Assembly (NCBI GenBank): GCA_964385695.1
Contig: CAYLQA010000054.1
Location: forward strand, 1-19,077
Direction of reading: 5' to 3'
DNA from: CAYLQA01 sp964385695
GTDB lineage: Bacteria > Desulfobacterota > Desulfobulbia > Desulfobulbales > Desulfurivibrionaceae
DNA length: 19,077 nucleotides
Both the position numbers and the translations under genes were made by a program. Under the pieces are notes generated by a model. That model was not told the origin of the DNA. It saw only the letters and a list, made by a program, of their open reading frames with translations, and ran no database searches. Positions 6,798-13,260 of the stretch are shown here, one piece after another; position 1 is the first letter of the stretch, and each line of letters starts with the position of its first letter.

Positions 6798-8045
6798 ATG
6801 GATCAACTTTTTGTCGCTGTTCTCTGTCTCTACCTGTTCTGGGAGGCGGTCGAGCTTGTGCTGACAACCTTGAACCTGAATCACTTGAAAAAACATGGCA
6901 ATGAGGTGCCGGATGGTTTTGGCGAGATGGTGGACAGCGAGGTGCTGGGTAAGATGGCCCGGTACACCGTGGCCAAGACCAAGGTTGAGATAGTCGCCTC
7001 ACTTTATAGTACTGCTTTGACCGCAGCCTTTTTCTTTGCCGGTGGTCTTGTTTGGTACGATGCCTGGATTACGGCAAAGGGCTGGTCTTTTGTCGTTTCC
7101 GGGGTGTGCTTTTTTCTTTTTCTCACCCTTGTTGTGACTCTTATCAAGCTCCCCTTTGGTCTGTATTCGACATTTCGGGTGGAAAAGGAGTATGGCTTTA
7201 ACAAGCAGACCTTAGGGCTGTGGGCGCTGGATACGCTCAAGGGGCTCCTTCTTTCCGTGGTGCTCAACTCTTTATTGTTGGCTGCGGCCTTTTGGCTTAT
7301 ATCCCGATTTCCTGAGAACTGGTGGTTTTTGACCTGGTTGGTGTTTTTTGGTTTTTCCATTTTTCTGATGTACCTTTCGCCATACGTTATAGAGCCGCTT
7401 TTTAATAAATTTGAGCCCGTTGGTGATGATGAGTTGGAGGGCGCGATCCGCAGTCTTATGGAAAAGGCGGGCCTGAATATCTCCAAAGTTTTTAAGATGG
7501 ATGCCTCAAGACGCAGCACGCACAGTAACGCCTATTTCAGCGGCATCGGGCATGTGAAGCGGATCGTGTTGTTCGACACCCTGCTGACGACAAACAGCCG
7601 AGATGAGATTTTGGCCATTCTCGCCCATGAGGCCGGGCATTGGAGGAAGAGGCATATCGTCAAGCGCTTGGTGGTCATGGAGTTGCTTGCCCTTGCCGGG
7701 ATGTACTTTTTCTTTCTCTTGGTGCAGAGCGACGTTTTGGCCCAGGCCTTTGGCCTTGCTGCTCCCGGTATACCGGCGAAATTGTTGCTCGCAGGCCTTG
7801 TCGGCTCCCTCATTGTTTTTCCCTTCCAGCCCCTTTCCAGTTATTTTTCAAGAAAACATGAACGCGAGGCGGATGATTTTGCCCTTTCCCTCACCGGTAA
7901 GCCGGAGGCCATGGCCGCAGCGTTGAAAAAGCTGAGCCGGGACAATCTGGCCAATCTCTTCCCGCATCCCCTTTATGCGGCATTTCATTACAGTCATCCG
8001 CCCTTGGTGAAGCGGGTGGAGCGTCTGCTCAAGGAGAAATCGTGA
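6798..8045 (+). CDS. Ste24-type M48 family zinc metalloprotease
   Basis: This 415-aa integral membrane protease belongs to the M48A (CAAX prenyl protease 1/Ste24) group. The zinc site is HEAGH (277-281), with the third ligand in HEREADDFA (354-362). The Ste24 block DASRRSTHSNAYFSGIG (235-251) and YVIEPLFNKFEPV (196-208) are clear. Membrane segments are predicted near residues 2-22, 67-88, 97-118, 147-170, 176-197, 290-310 and 325-345. Bacteria have no known CAAX prenylation, so the role is probably inner-membrane protein quality control. Start ATG 6798 follows AAAAAGGAAAT. Its stop overlaps the next gene's GTG start (8042-8045), so the two are co-translated. The 113-nt region 6685-6797 must hold divergent promoters for this operon and metF; no clear consensus was seen. 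Confidence 0.92.
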   Translation: MDQLFVAVLCLYLFWEAVELVLTTLNLNHLKKHGNEVPDGFGEMVDSEVLGKMARYTVAKTKVEIVASLYSTALTAAFFFAGGLVWYDAWITAKGWSFVVSGVCFFLFLTLVVTLIKLPFGLYSTFRVEKEYGFNKQTLGLWALDTLKGLLLSVVLNSLLLAAAFWLISRFPENWWFLTWLVFFGFSIFLMYLSPYVIEPLFNKFEPVGDDELEGAIRSLMEKAGLNISKVFKMDASRRSTHSNAYFSGIGHVKRIVLFDTLLTTNSRDEILAILAHEAGHWRKRHIVKRLVVMELLALAGMYFFFLLVQSDVLAQAFGLAAPGIPAKLLLAGLVGSLIVFPFQPLSSYFSRKHEREADDFALSLTGKPEAMAAALKKLSRDNLANLFPHPLYAAFHYSHPPLVKRVERLLKEKS

Positions 8046-8701
8046 GTCCCAGCGGCGTAACCTGGCAAGAACGGGCCCGGGTCTTTGATGAGCGAGCCGA
8101 CGAGTATGACGGTTGGTTTGACGAGAGCCTGCTTTTTGCCATTGAGTTGGCAGCCTTGAAAGAGCTTGAGACACCCTTTGCCGAGCCTCGCTTGGAGCTT
8201 GGTGTCGGGCCTGGTCGATTTGCCCAAGATTTGGCGGTAAAGGTGGGGCTTGATCCTGCCTTTGCCCCCCTTGCTCTGGCAAAGAAGCGTGGTGTTCAGG
8301 TCTTCAGGGGGGTGGGGGAGGAACTTCCTGTTCTGTCCGCAAGTTTCGGGACCATCTTCCTTCTCTTTACTTTTTGCTTTCTTGTTGAGCCGAGTCGGGT
8401 GCTTGCCGAGTGTCTGCGGGTATTGCGGCCCTCAGGGCATCTCGTTATCGGCCTGATATCGGCACAAAGTGCGTGGGGAGAGATGTTGCGGCAAAAAAGT
8501 AAGGAGAAGCATCCCTTCTACCGGCATGCGCATTTTTACCGCCCCCAAGAGGTGGAGGAGTTGCTCGTGCAGACAGGCTTTAAGCTGGTGGAGCGACGCT
8601 CCAGTCTCAGGCAGTCCCCTGAGGCGCTTGCGGAGATGGAATATTCACGGCCCGGGTTGGATACTGAGGCCGGTTTTGCGGTATTGGTTGCGGAGAAATA
8701 A
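8042..8701 (+). CDS. Class I SAM-dependent methyltransferase (Methyltransf_11 type)
   Basis: This 219-aa protein has motif I LELGVGPGRF (51-60), an acidic residue after the next strand (GLDPAF, 69-74), a GVGEELPVLSASFG block (90-103) and LRVLRPSGHLVIG (125-137), the usual order for a class I Rossmann methyltransferase. The GVGPG variant of motif I is acceptable. The substrate is unknown; small-molecule or ubiquinone/menaquinone-type enzymes look alike. GTG 8042 overlaps the protease stop (GTGA) and AAGGAG (8031-8036) lies five bases upstream, which fixes the start. It converges on the zinc-ribbon gene with 11 nt between the stops and no visible terminator. Co-translation with a Ste24 protease suggests a shared process, but this is a soluble enzyme unrelated to Ste14. 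Confidence 0.88.
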   Translation: MSPSGVTWQERARVFDERADEYDGWFDESLLFAIELAALKELETPFAEPRLELGVGPGRFAQDLAVKVGLDPAFAPLALAKKRGVQVFRGVGEELPVLSASFGTIFLLFTFCFLVEPSRVLAECLRVLRPSGHLVIGLISAQSAWGEMLRQKSKEKHPFYRHAHFYRPQEVEELLVQTGFKLVERRSSLRQSPEALAEMEYSRPGLDTEAGFAVLVAEK

Positions 8702-8712
8702 GGGGCAGGGGC

Positions 8713-8919
8713 TTACCAGCGGCGGCGTTCTTTGAAGAATTCGGCGGCCAGGATGGCGCTGCCTGTGACAATGATTGCCACGGCAGTGAGAGTCCCCAAC
8801 AGGCCGGATGATTTCTTTGCCGGCTTGCTCACGCTTGGCAGATCGCGCCTGCAATAACGGCAGACCAGGGCCTGGCGCTGGATTTTTTCTCGGCAGAAGG
8901 GACAAATTTGCATGCTCAT
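8713..8919 (-). CDS. Small zinc-ribbon protein with one membrane segment
   Basis: This 68-aa protein has a rubredoxin-like zinc ribbon at its N-terminus, CPFCREKI...CRYCRRDL, with the two CxxC pairs 12 residues apart. A single hydrophobic segment follows (GLLGTLTAVAIIVTGSAILAA), then a short basic tail. ATG 8919 is chosen because AGGTGG lies five bases upstream; a GTG at 8928 and an ATG at 8913 are alternatives. Such proteins (zinc-ribbon domain plus TM anchor) are common and mostly uncharacterised. It is divergent from trxA and convergent with the methyltransferase. Probably a real gene; function unknown. Confidence 0.75.
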   Translation of the reverse strand: MSMQICPFCREKIQRQALVCRYCRRDLPSVSKPAKKSSGLLGTLTAVAIIVTGSAILAAEFFKERRRW

Positions 8920-9042
8920 AAGATCCACCTTAGTCGGACTCTCTTTCTTCTGTCAAGGCCTGGTTTTTCAGGAGAAAATAGCGAAGGAAGCAGGCTGTGC
9001 GAGAGGCCTTTTGCTGCCAAAATTTTCCTTGCCTGGGCAGGG

Positions 9043-9063
9043 TTGTCCTTGTAAGATGGACAA
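9043..9063. repeat. Short inverted repeat upstream of trxA
   Basis: TTGTCC (9043-9048) and GGACAA (9058-9063) form a perfect 6-bp inverted repeat with a 9-nt spacer, 45 nt upstream of the trxA ATG. It could be an operator or leader hairpin, or chance. Nothing else clear was seen in 8920-9108. Confidence 0.25.
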
Positions 9064-9108
9064 ACAAAAAAATGGCTTTAAACTCTTATGAAATAAAGGA
9101 GAAATAAT

Positions 9109-9438
9109 ATGGCAAGCGATAACGTAGTTCAGGTGTCAGATGGCGATTTTGAGGCGCAGGCCTTACAGTCTGATGTTCCTTTTCTGCTTGATTTCTGGGC
9201 CCCCTGGTGCGGTCCCTGTAAAGCCATCGGCCCGGTTATCGATGAGTTGGCCGCTGAGTTTGACGGCAAGCTTAAAGTCGGCAAGATGAACGTGGATGAC
9301 AATCCCGCTACTCCGGGTAAATACGGCATCCGTGCCATCCCTACCCTGATCCTCTTTAAGGGCGGTGAGGTTGCTGATCAGGTGACCGGTGCTGTGGGCA
9401 AGCAGCAGCTTGTTGCCATGGTTGAGAAGGCCCTGTAG
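9109..9438 (+). CDS. trxA: Thioredoxin
   Basis: This 109-aa protein is a standard cytoplasmic thioredoxin, reducing protein disulfides. The active site is WCGPCK (33-38), with the preceding FLLDFWAPW strand and the cis-proline in RAIPTL (75-80). Length is exactly that of the family, and there is no signal peptide. AAAGGAG precedes the ATG at a normal distance. No thioredoxin reductase gene is adjacent. A GC-rich hairpin (9466-9492) lies 27 nt after the stop, so trxA is probably transcribed alone from a promoter in the 189-nt gap upstream. Confidence 0.97.
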   Translation: MASDNVVQVSDGDFEAQALQSDVPFLLDFWAPWCGPCKAIGPVIDELAAEFDGKLKVGKMNVDDNPATPGKYGIRAIPTLILFKGGEVADQVTGAVGKQQLVAMVEKAL

Positions 9439-9465
9439 TAGCAAGGTCTGATTATGTGAATTTTT

Positions 9466-9492
9466 CGGCCCGATTGCCTGGCAGTCGGGCCG
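9466..9492 (+). terminator. Terminator-like hairpin after trxA
   Basis: CGGCCCGA (9466-9473) pairs perfectly with TCGGGCCG (9485-9492), and the stem can extend inward through TTGCC/GGCAG with one wobble, leaving a very small loop. The downstream tail is only TTTCGTAT, a weak T run, and five T precede the stem. It separates trxA from bamD. Confidence 0.75.
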
Positions 9493-9556
9493 TTTCGTAT
9501 GGGTGGCCCGGTATCCGGGCATCTGGTTTTTCTTCTTACTCGGTAGATTATTCGAC

Positions 9557-10363
9557 ATGCTCTCAATGCGGTTACGTAATAAATATATTTCCCTCGTGCT
9601 TTGTGCGTTTCTCCTCTCCTCGCTTTCCCTAGGAGTTTCCGGTTGTGCAACCATGGACAAGGCCTTGGAGTGGGTTGGCTTCGGTGGCGGAGACACTGGT
9701 GCTGATACGCCTGAAAACATGGCCATGGAGGGTATGGAGGAGTTTAACCGCGGGAAGTACAATAACGCCCTCAAGAAGTTTGAAGAGATTAAGGATCGTT
9801 TTCCCTTCAGTGAAGTGGGGCTTTTGGCGGAATTGAAGTCGGCGGATGCCAATTATCATATGAAGAAATATGAAGAGGCGCGCATCCTTTACGAGGAGTT
9901 CGAGGCTAACCACCCCACCAACGAGGCCATTCCCTATGTCCTCTTCCAGATCGGCATGACCCACTATAAAGAGATCAATACCATTGACCGTGATCCAGGG
10001 GCGGCCATGTATGCCATTGAGTCTTTTTCCAGGCTGAACCGCTCGTTTCCGCAGTCGCCTTATTTGCAGGAGGCCTCGGCGCGAACCATGGCGGCCCGGG
10101 ATTTTCTGGCCCAGCATGAGTTTTATGTGGCAACCTTTTATCTGCGTATCGATGAGGTGAAGCAGTCCCAGGGAAGATTGGAGTACCTGCTGGCCAACTA
10201 CCCCAACTCCAGTGTCAATGCCCAGGCCGAGGAACTTCTGGTCAAGTTGAAAAGCGGCGCGCCGCTCGAGAAAACCTGGAAGCGCTTCGTGCCCAAGATA
10301 TCTCTGCCCAACTGGGAGTCCTTCAAGTCCGCCTTCGGCGTTCTGCCCGGCGGGGGCTCTTAA
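9557..10363 (+). CDS. bamD: Outer membrane assembly lipoprotein BamD
   Basis: This 268-aa protein matches BamD (YfiO/ComL), the essential lipoprotein of the BAM complex that folds beta-barrels into the outer membrane. It has a lipoprotein signal peptide with lipobox VSGC (C30 from ATG 9557), then TPR-like helices from about residue 60 (EGMEEFNRGKYNNALKKFEE) to 220. The pattern of FNRGKY...ALKKFE, PFSE and YEEARILYEEFEANHP is typical. ATG 9557 is chosen because it leaves a normal-length signal; GTG 9503 would add 18 residues lying just past the trxA hairpin, and ATG 9566 is also possible. The Shine-Dalgarno is weak. It ends facing queH, with a hairpin between them. Confidence 0.9.
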   Translation: MLSMRLRNKYISLVLCAFLLSSLSLGVSGCATMDKALEWVGFGGGDTGADTPENMAMEGMEEFNRGKYNNALKKFEEIKDRFPFSEVGLLAELKSADANYHMKKYEEARILYEEFEANHPTNEAIPYVLFQIGMTHYKEINTIDRDPGAAMYAIESFSRLNRSFPQSPYLQEASARTMAARDFLAQHEFYVATFYLRIDEVKQSQGRLEYLLANYPNSSVNAQAEELLVKLKSGAPLEKTWKRFVPKISLPNWESFKSAFGVLPGGGS

Positions 10364-10380
10364 GCAACGCTTAGATTTTC

Positions 10381-10451
10381 TTAGCCACGAAATCCACGAA
10401 GAAACACGAAATAGTTTTTTGAACTTTTGCGGGTTCGTGGGTGTGGCTTAA
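10381..10451. repeat. Intergenic hairpin with CACGAA repeats between bamD and queH
   Basis: AGCCAC (10383-10388) pairs with GTGGCT (10443-10448), and CCACGAA (10394-10400) pairs with TTCGTGG (10434-10440), making a long imperfect hairpin. The left side contains three spaced CACGAA units (at about 10385, 10395 and 10405). The GCCACGAA/CCACGAAG pattern resembles short dispersed intergenic repeats common in environmental genomes. It lies between convergent genes and touches the queH stop codon, and could act as a two-way transcription stop. Confidence 0.6.
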
Positions 10452-11008
10452 ATCGCTTTTTCTTTCTGTTCTTTGCGGAATTTTTTGTCGTAGCGTTCTT
10501 GTTCGCTATAGATACAGCCGCAATAGGGCTGCCTGTAGATATCCATCTCAATGGCCTGGTCGATTCCTTCCTGCCACCCCTCTCTGAAATCCTCATAGTA
10601 AAATGAAAGATCGTGTTCGGCAGCCAGTCGTTCGCCGATGATGCGGATGGCCTCGTGGTTTTGGTAGCGGCTGTAGAGCAGGGTGGTGGTAAATGCCTCG
10701 GCCTGCAGCTCTTTCGCTTTAAGGGCCGTTGCGGTCAGGCGCATTTCGTAGCAGATCAGACAACGTTTTTTCTCATTGTGCACGACTTGCCGCAGGTAGT
10801 CATTCAGGCCGTATTCCCTTTCGTAGTCGATGGCAAGACGCATCTCGCTTTCCACCGTTTCAAGGGCGCTCAGTCGGCGCTTGAACTCCTTAAAGGGATG
10901 GATGTTGGGGTTAAAGAAATACCCCTGGGGTTCTATACCTTTTTCCCGTAGGGCTGAGAGGGGATAGGTGGTGCAGGGGCCGCAACATATGTGCATGAGA
11001 AGTTGCAT
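10448..11008 (-). CDS. queH: Epoxyqueuosine reductase QueH
   Basis: This 186-aa protein is QueH (DUF208), which reduces epoxyqueuosine to queuosine in tRNA, the last step of Q synthesis and an alternative to QueG. Signature cysteines are HICCGPC (C8, C9, C12), C83-x2-C86 (KRCLICYEMR) and QPYCGC (C163, C165), which bind a [4Fe-4S] cluster plus a second metal. Conserved LLYSRYQNHE (110-119) is present. Length is normal. The ATG lies 14 nt after the stop of the NifA-like regulator, so the two are likely co-transcribed, although no functional link is known. It ends at a hairpin facing bamD. Confidence 0.93.
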   Translation of the reverse strand: MQLLMHICCGPCTTYPLSALREKGIEPQGYFFNPNIHPFKEFKRRLSALETVESEMRLAIDYEREYGLNDYLRQVVHNEKKRCLICYEMRLTATALKAKELQAEAFTTTLLYSRYQNHEAIRIIGERLAAEHDLSFYYEDFREGWQEGIDQAIEMDIYRQPYCGCIYSEQERYDKKFRKEQKEKAI

Positions 11009-11022
11009 GCTGTTTGCCTCTC

Positions 11023-12570
11023 CTATTTGCCGACCTTAAACTGCTTGGGTTTGATGGTGTATTTGCTGATCTTGTAGTTGATGATCCTCAGGCTGGTATC
11101 GAGCAGCTGGGCGGCCTTGGTCTGGTTGCCCTTTGTTTTTTTCAGGCTGTCGATGATCAGCTCTTTTTCAAAATTTTCCACTGCCGCAGCAAAGGAGACC
11201 GGGTTGCGCTCGCTTACCGAGTCGGAAGTCTGTAGCGACGGCGGCATGTGGTAGCTCTTGATGGAGTCCTCGTCACAGATCAACACGGCCCGTTCGATAC
11301 AGTTTTGCAGCTCACGAACATTGCCGGGCCAATGGTACTGGATGAGCAGATCGATTGCCGGGGTGGAGATCCGGCGGATGTGTTTGTCGTTTTCATCGCA
11401 GTATTTTTGCAGGAAAAATTCCGCCAAGAGCATGATGTCGGTCCGGCGTTCCCGCAGAGGAGGCAGGTAAACCGGAAAAACGTTGAGGCGATAATAGAGA
11501 TCCTCGCGAAAGGAGCCGTCCTCAACGGCCTGTTCCAGGTCTTTATTGGTGGCCGTGACCAAGCGCACGTTACATTTGGTCGGTGCGGTGGCGCCAAGGC
11601 GCTGAAATTCCCGGTCCTGGACCACGTTGAGCAGCTTGACCTGGACATTCTGGCTCAGCTCGCCAATCTCGTCGAGAAACAGGGTGCCGCCTTCGGCCTG
11701 TTCAAATCGCCCTTTTTTCTGGCCCTGGGCCCCGGTAAAGGCCCCTTTTTCGTGGCCGAAGAGCTCGCTTTCCAGCAGGGTTTCCGGCAGGGCCGAGCAG
11801 TTGACCACGACAAAGGGTTTTTCCGTGCGCTTGCTGTTGTGATGAATAGCCTTGGCCACCATGGTTTTGCCGGTGCCGGATTCGCCCCGGAGCAGGATGG
11901 TGGCGTTGGAGTCCGCCACTCGGTGGATCATCTCAAAGACTTCCTGCATGCGGCTGGAGTTGCTGATGATATTGGCGACCCGGTACTTGTCGGAAAGCTC
12001 GCGCCGGAGCTGGGTGTTTTCCTGTTCCAGCCGCTCGCGTTCTTCGTTGACCGATTGGATGCGCACTACGGTCTGGGCAATAAGGTTGCTGAGAACCGTG
12101 AGGAACTGCAGATCCTTTTCAAAATCGATTCCCTCGTGATAAACGCGGTCCACGCTCAGGGCGCCAATGGTTTTGGCCCCGTGGTTGATGGGCACGCAGA
12201 GAAAGGAAAGTGAGTCCTGATTGCGCCCGCTGCGGGTTCTGGTGCGATTGAGAAAGAGCGGCTCCTGACTGATCTGCGGGACCACGATGGGGGCGCCGCT
12301 GGCAACCACCCGACCGGTGATGCCCTCGCCCAGTTTGTAGGTCCCACGTTTTCTGGCCTCGGCGGTCATGCCGTGGGCCAGTTCGGTTTCGATCTGCCCG
12401 GTCACGGGGTTGACAATGGCCACGGCACCGTTGTTCAGTCCTTTGATCTCGGAGAGGATATCCATACTTTTTTGCAGGCAATTGCGTAGGTCATCGGAGG
12501 ATGCCAGTGTTTTGGTTACTTCGTAGAGCGCTGTTAGGTCCGCAAGCTGTCTGCTGTTTTCGTCGGTCAT
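11023..12570 (-). CDS. Sigma-54-dependent activator, NifA-like (GAF-AAA+-Fis)
   Basis: This 515-aa protein (from ATG 12570) has an N-terminal GAF domain (about 20-175) with the NifA-like block YKLGEGITGRVVASG (78-92), a coiled linker (172-196), and an AAA+ domain: Walker A GESGTGKT (229-236), GAFTGA (276-281) for sigma-54 contact, Walker B GGTLFLDEIGEL (294-305) and WPGNVRELQNC (414-424). A Fis-type helix-turn-helix follows (about 470-500, GNQTKAAQLL). It has no receiver domain, so it senses a ligand or partner through GAF. The sequence is closest to NifA by eye, but no nif gene is nearby, so nitrogen regulation is unproven. TTG 12579 would add three residues. An 11-bp inverted repeat lies upstream, and queH follows at 14 nt. 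Confidence 0.9.
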   Translation of the reverse strand: MTDENSRQLADLTALYEVTKTLASSDDLRNCLQKSMDILSEIKGLNNGAVAIVNPVTGQIETELAHGMTAEARKRGTYKLGEGITGRVVASGAPIVVPQISQEPLFLNRTRTRSGRNQDSLSFLCVPINHGAKTIGALSVDRVYHEGIDFEKDLQFLTVLSNLIAQTVVRIQSVNEERERLEQENTQLRRELSDKYRVANIISNSSRMQEVFEMIHRVADSNATILLRGESGTGKTMVAKAIHHNSKRTEKPFVVVNCSALPETLLESELFGHEKGAFTGAQGQKKGRFEQAEGGTLFLDEIGELSQNVQVKLLNVVQDREFQRLGATAPTKCNVRLVTATNKDLEQAVEDGSFREDLYYRLNVFPVYLPPLRERRTDIMLLAEFFLQKYCDENDKHIRRISTPAIDLLIQYHWPGNVRELQNCIERAVLICDEDSIKSYHMPPSLQTSDSVSERNPVSFAAAVENFEKELIIDSLKKTKGNQTKAAQLLDTSLRIINYKISKYTIKPKQFKVGK

Positions 12571-12621
12571 AGTTGGCAATGTATTAAATTTATAGAAAAT
12601 GTGCCCATTGTCACAGTTTGG

Positions 12622-12668
12622 TTATTACAAAAATGAACAACTTTTAGAGTTTAACGCTTTTGTAATAA
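12622..12668. promoter_or_regulatory. 11-bp inverted repeat upstream of the NifA-like regulator
   Basis: TTATTACAAAA (12622-12632) is the exact reverse complement of TTTTGTAATAA (12658-12668), with a 25-nt spacer and 36 bp centre to centre. It sits 52-98 nt upstream of the regulator ATG, in the 168-nt gap after the SGNH gene. It could be an operator pair or an AT-rich hairpin. There is no GC-rich stem, so it is unlikely to be a normal terminator. Confidence 0.5.
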
Positions 12669-12738
12669 ATAGCAAGGGGGAGAGGGGAAAAAGAGCAGGA
12701 GGGGATGGCCTGACGGATGACTGGGGAGAAAGATAATC

Positions 12739-13254
12739 TCAGTCGAGAAGTTCGGCGATTACCTCCTCCCAGCAGGAGTAGCCGGCAGGACTGAGGTGGA
12801 TTTTATCCGCCTCGAAATAGTCGGAATTTATGCGGCCATTTTGATAAAAGGAATTGTACGCGTCAAGGTAGGTGGCGCCGCTGCGTTGGGCAAGGCCTGC
12901 GAGTTGTCCATTCATCCTGGCAACGGCGGTGTCGGCAAGCCAGGGCAGGTCCATGGGCAAGAGGCTGTTTACTATGATTTTGCAGTCCGGGTATGCAGCG
13001 CGCACCTGGTCGATAATCTCCTGGTAATCCGGAAGAAAAAAATAATCTTCCATCACAATATTATTGGTGCCGATCATAATCAGCAACAGATCCGGTTGCT
13101 GGTGGGCAAGTATGGTTGGCAATCGTGCCAATAGTCCGGCCACGCTCTCGCCGGCAAAGCCGAAATTTTTCACCTGACAGCTCAAAAAGCTGCTTTGCCA
13201 GTCGTTAAACTCGATGAGGGAGTCGCCGATGAGGTAAATCGTTTTTTTTGTCAT
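12739..13254 (-). CDS. SGNH/GDSL-type hydrolase
   Basis: This 171-aa protein is a compact SGNH hydrolase (lipase/esterase or carbohydrate esterase). Block I is LIGDSLI with catalytic S12, block II has the glycine in NFGFAGES (30-37), block III is GTNN (62-65), and block V is DKIHLSP with D150 and H153. There is no signal peptide, so it should be cytoplasmic. The gene starts 6 nt after the glgX stop, so it is translated from the same message. That suggests a role in carbohydrate metabolism, for example removal of acyl groups from a sugar, but the substrate is not visible. The active site is complete. Confidence 0.88.
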   Translation of the reverse strand: MTKKTIYLIGDSLIEFNDWQSSFLSCQVKNFGFAGESVAGLLARLPTILAHQQPDLLLIMIGTNNIVMEDYFFLPDYQEIIDQVRAAYPDCKIIVNSLLPMDLPWLADTAVARMNGQLAGLAQRSGATYLDAYNSFYQNGRINSDYFEADKIHLSPAGYSCWEEVIAELLD

Positions 13255-13260
13255 GGGTAA

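Noticed and set aside
6798..8701. A bacterial CAAX prenyl-processing pathway
   Set aside because: The second gene is a soluble class I methyltransferase, not a Ste14-type membrane enzyme, and no prenyltransferase is present.
9503..9556. Longer BamD start at GTG 9503
   Set aside because: It would put extra residues ahead of a normal lipoprotein signal peptide, and it starts right after the trxA hairpin with no ribosome site.
11248..12213. 321-aa plus-strand open frame opposite the NifA-like gene
   Set aside because: Long but antisense to a protein with intact AAA+ motifs; its sequence shows no domain.
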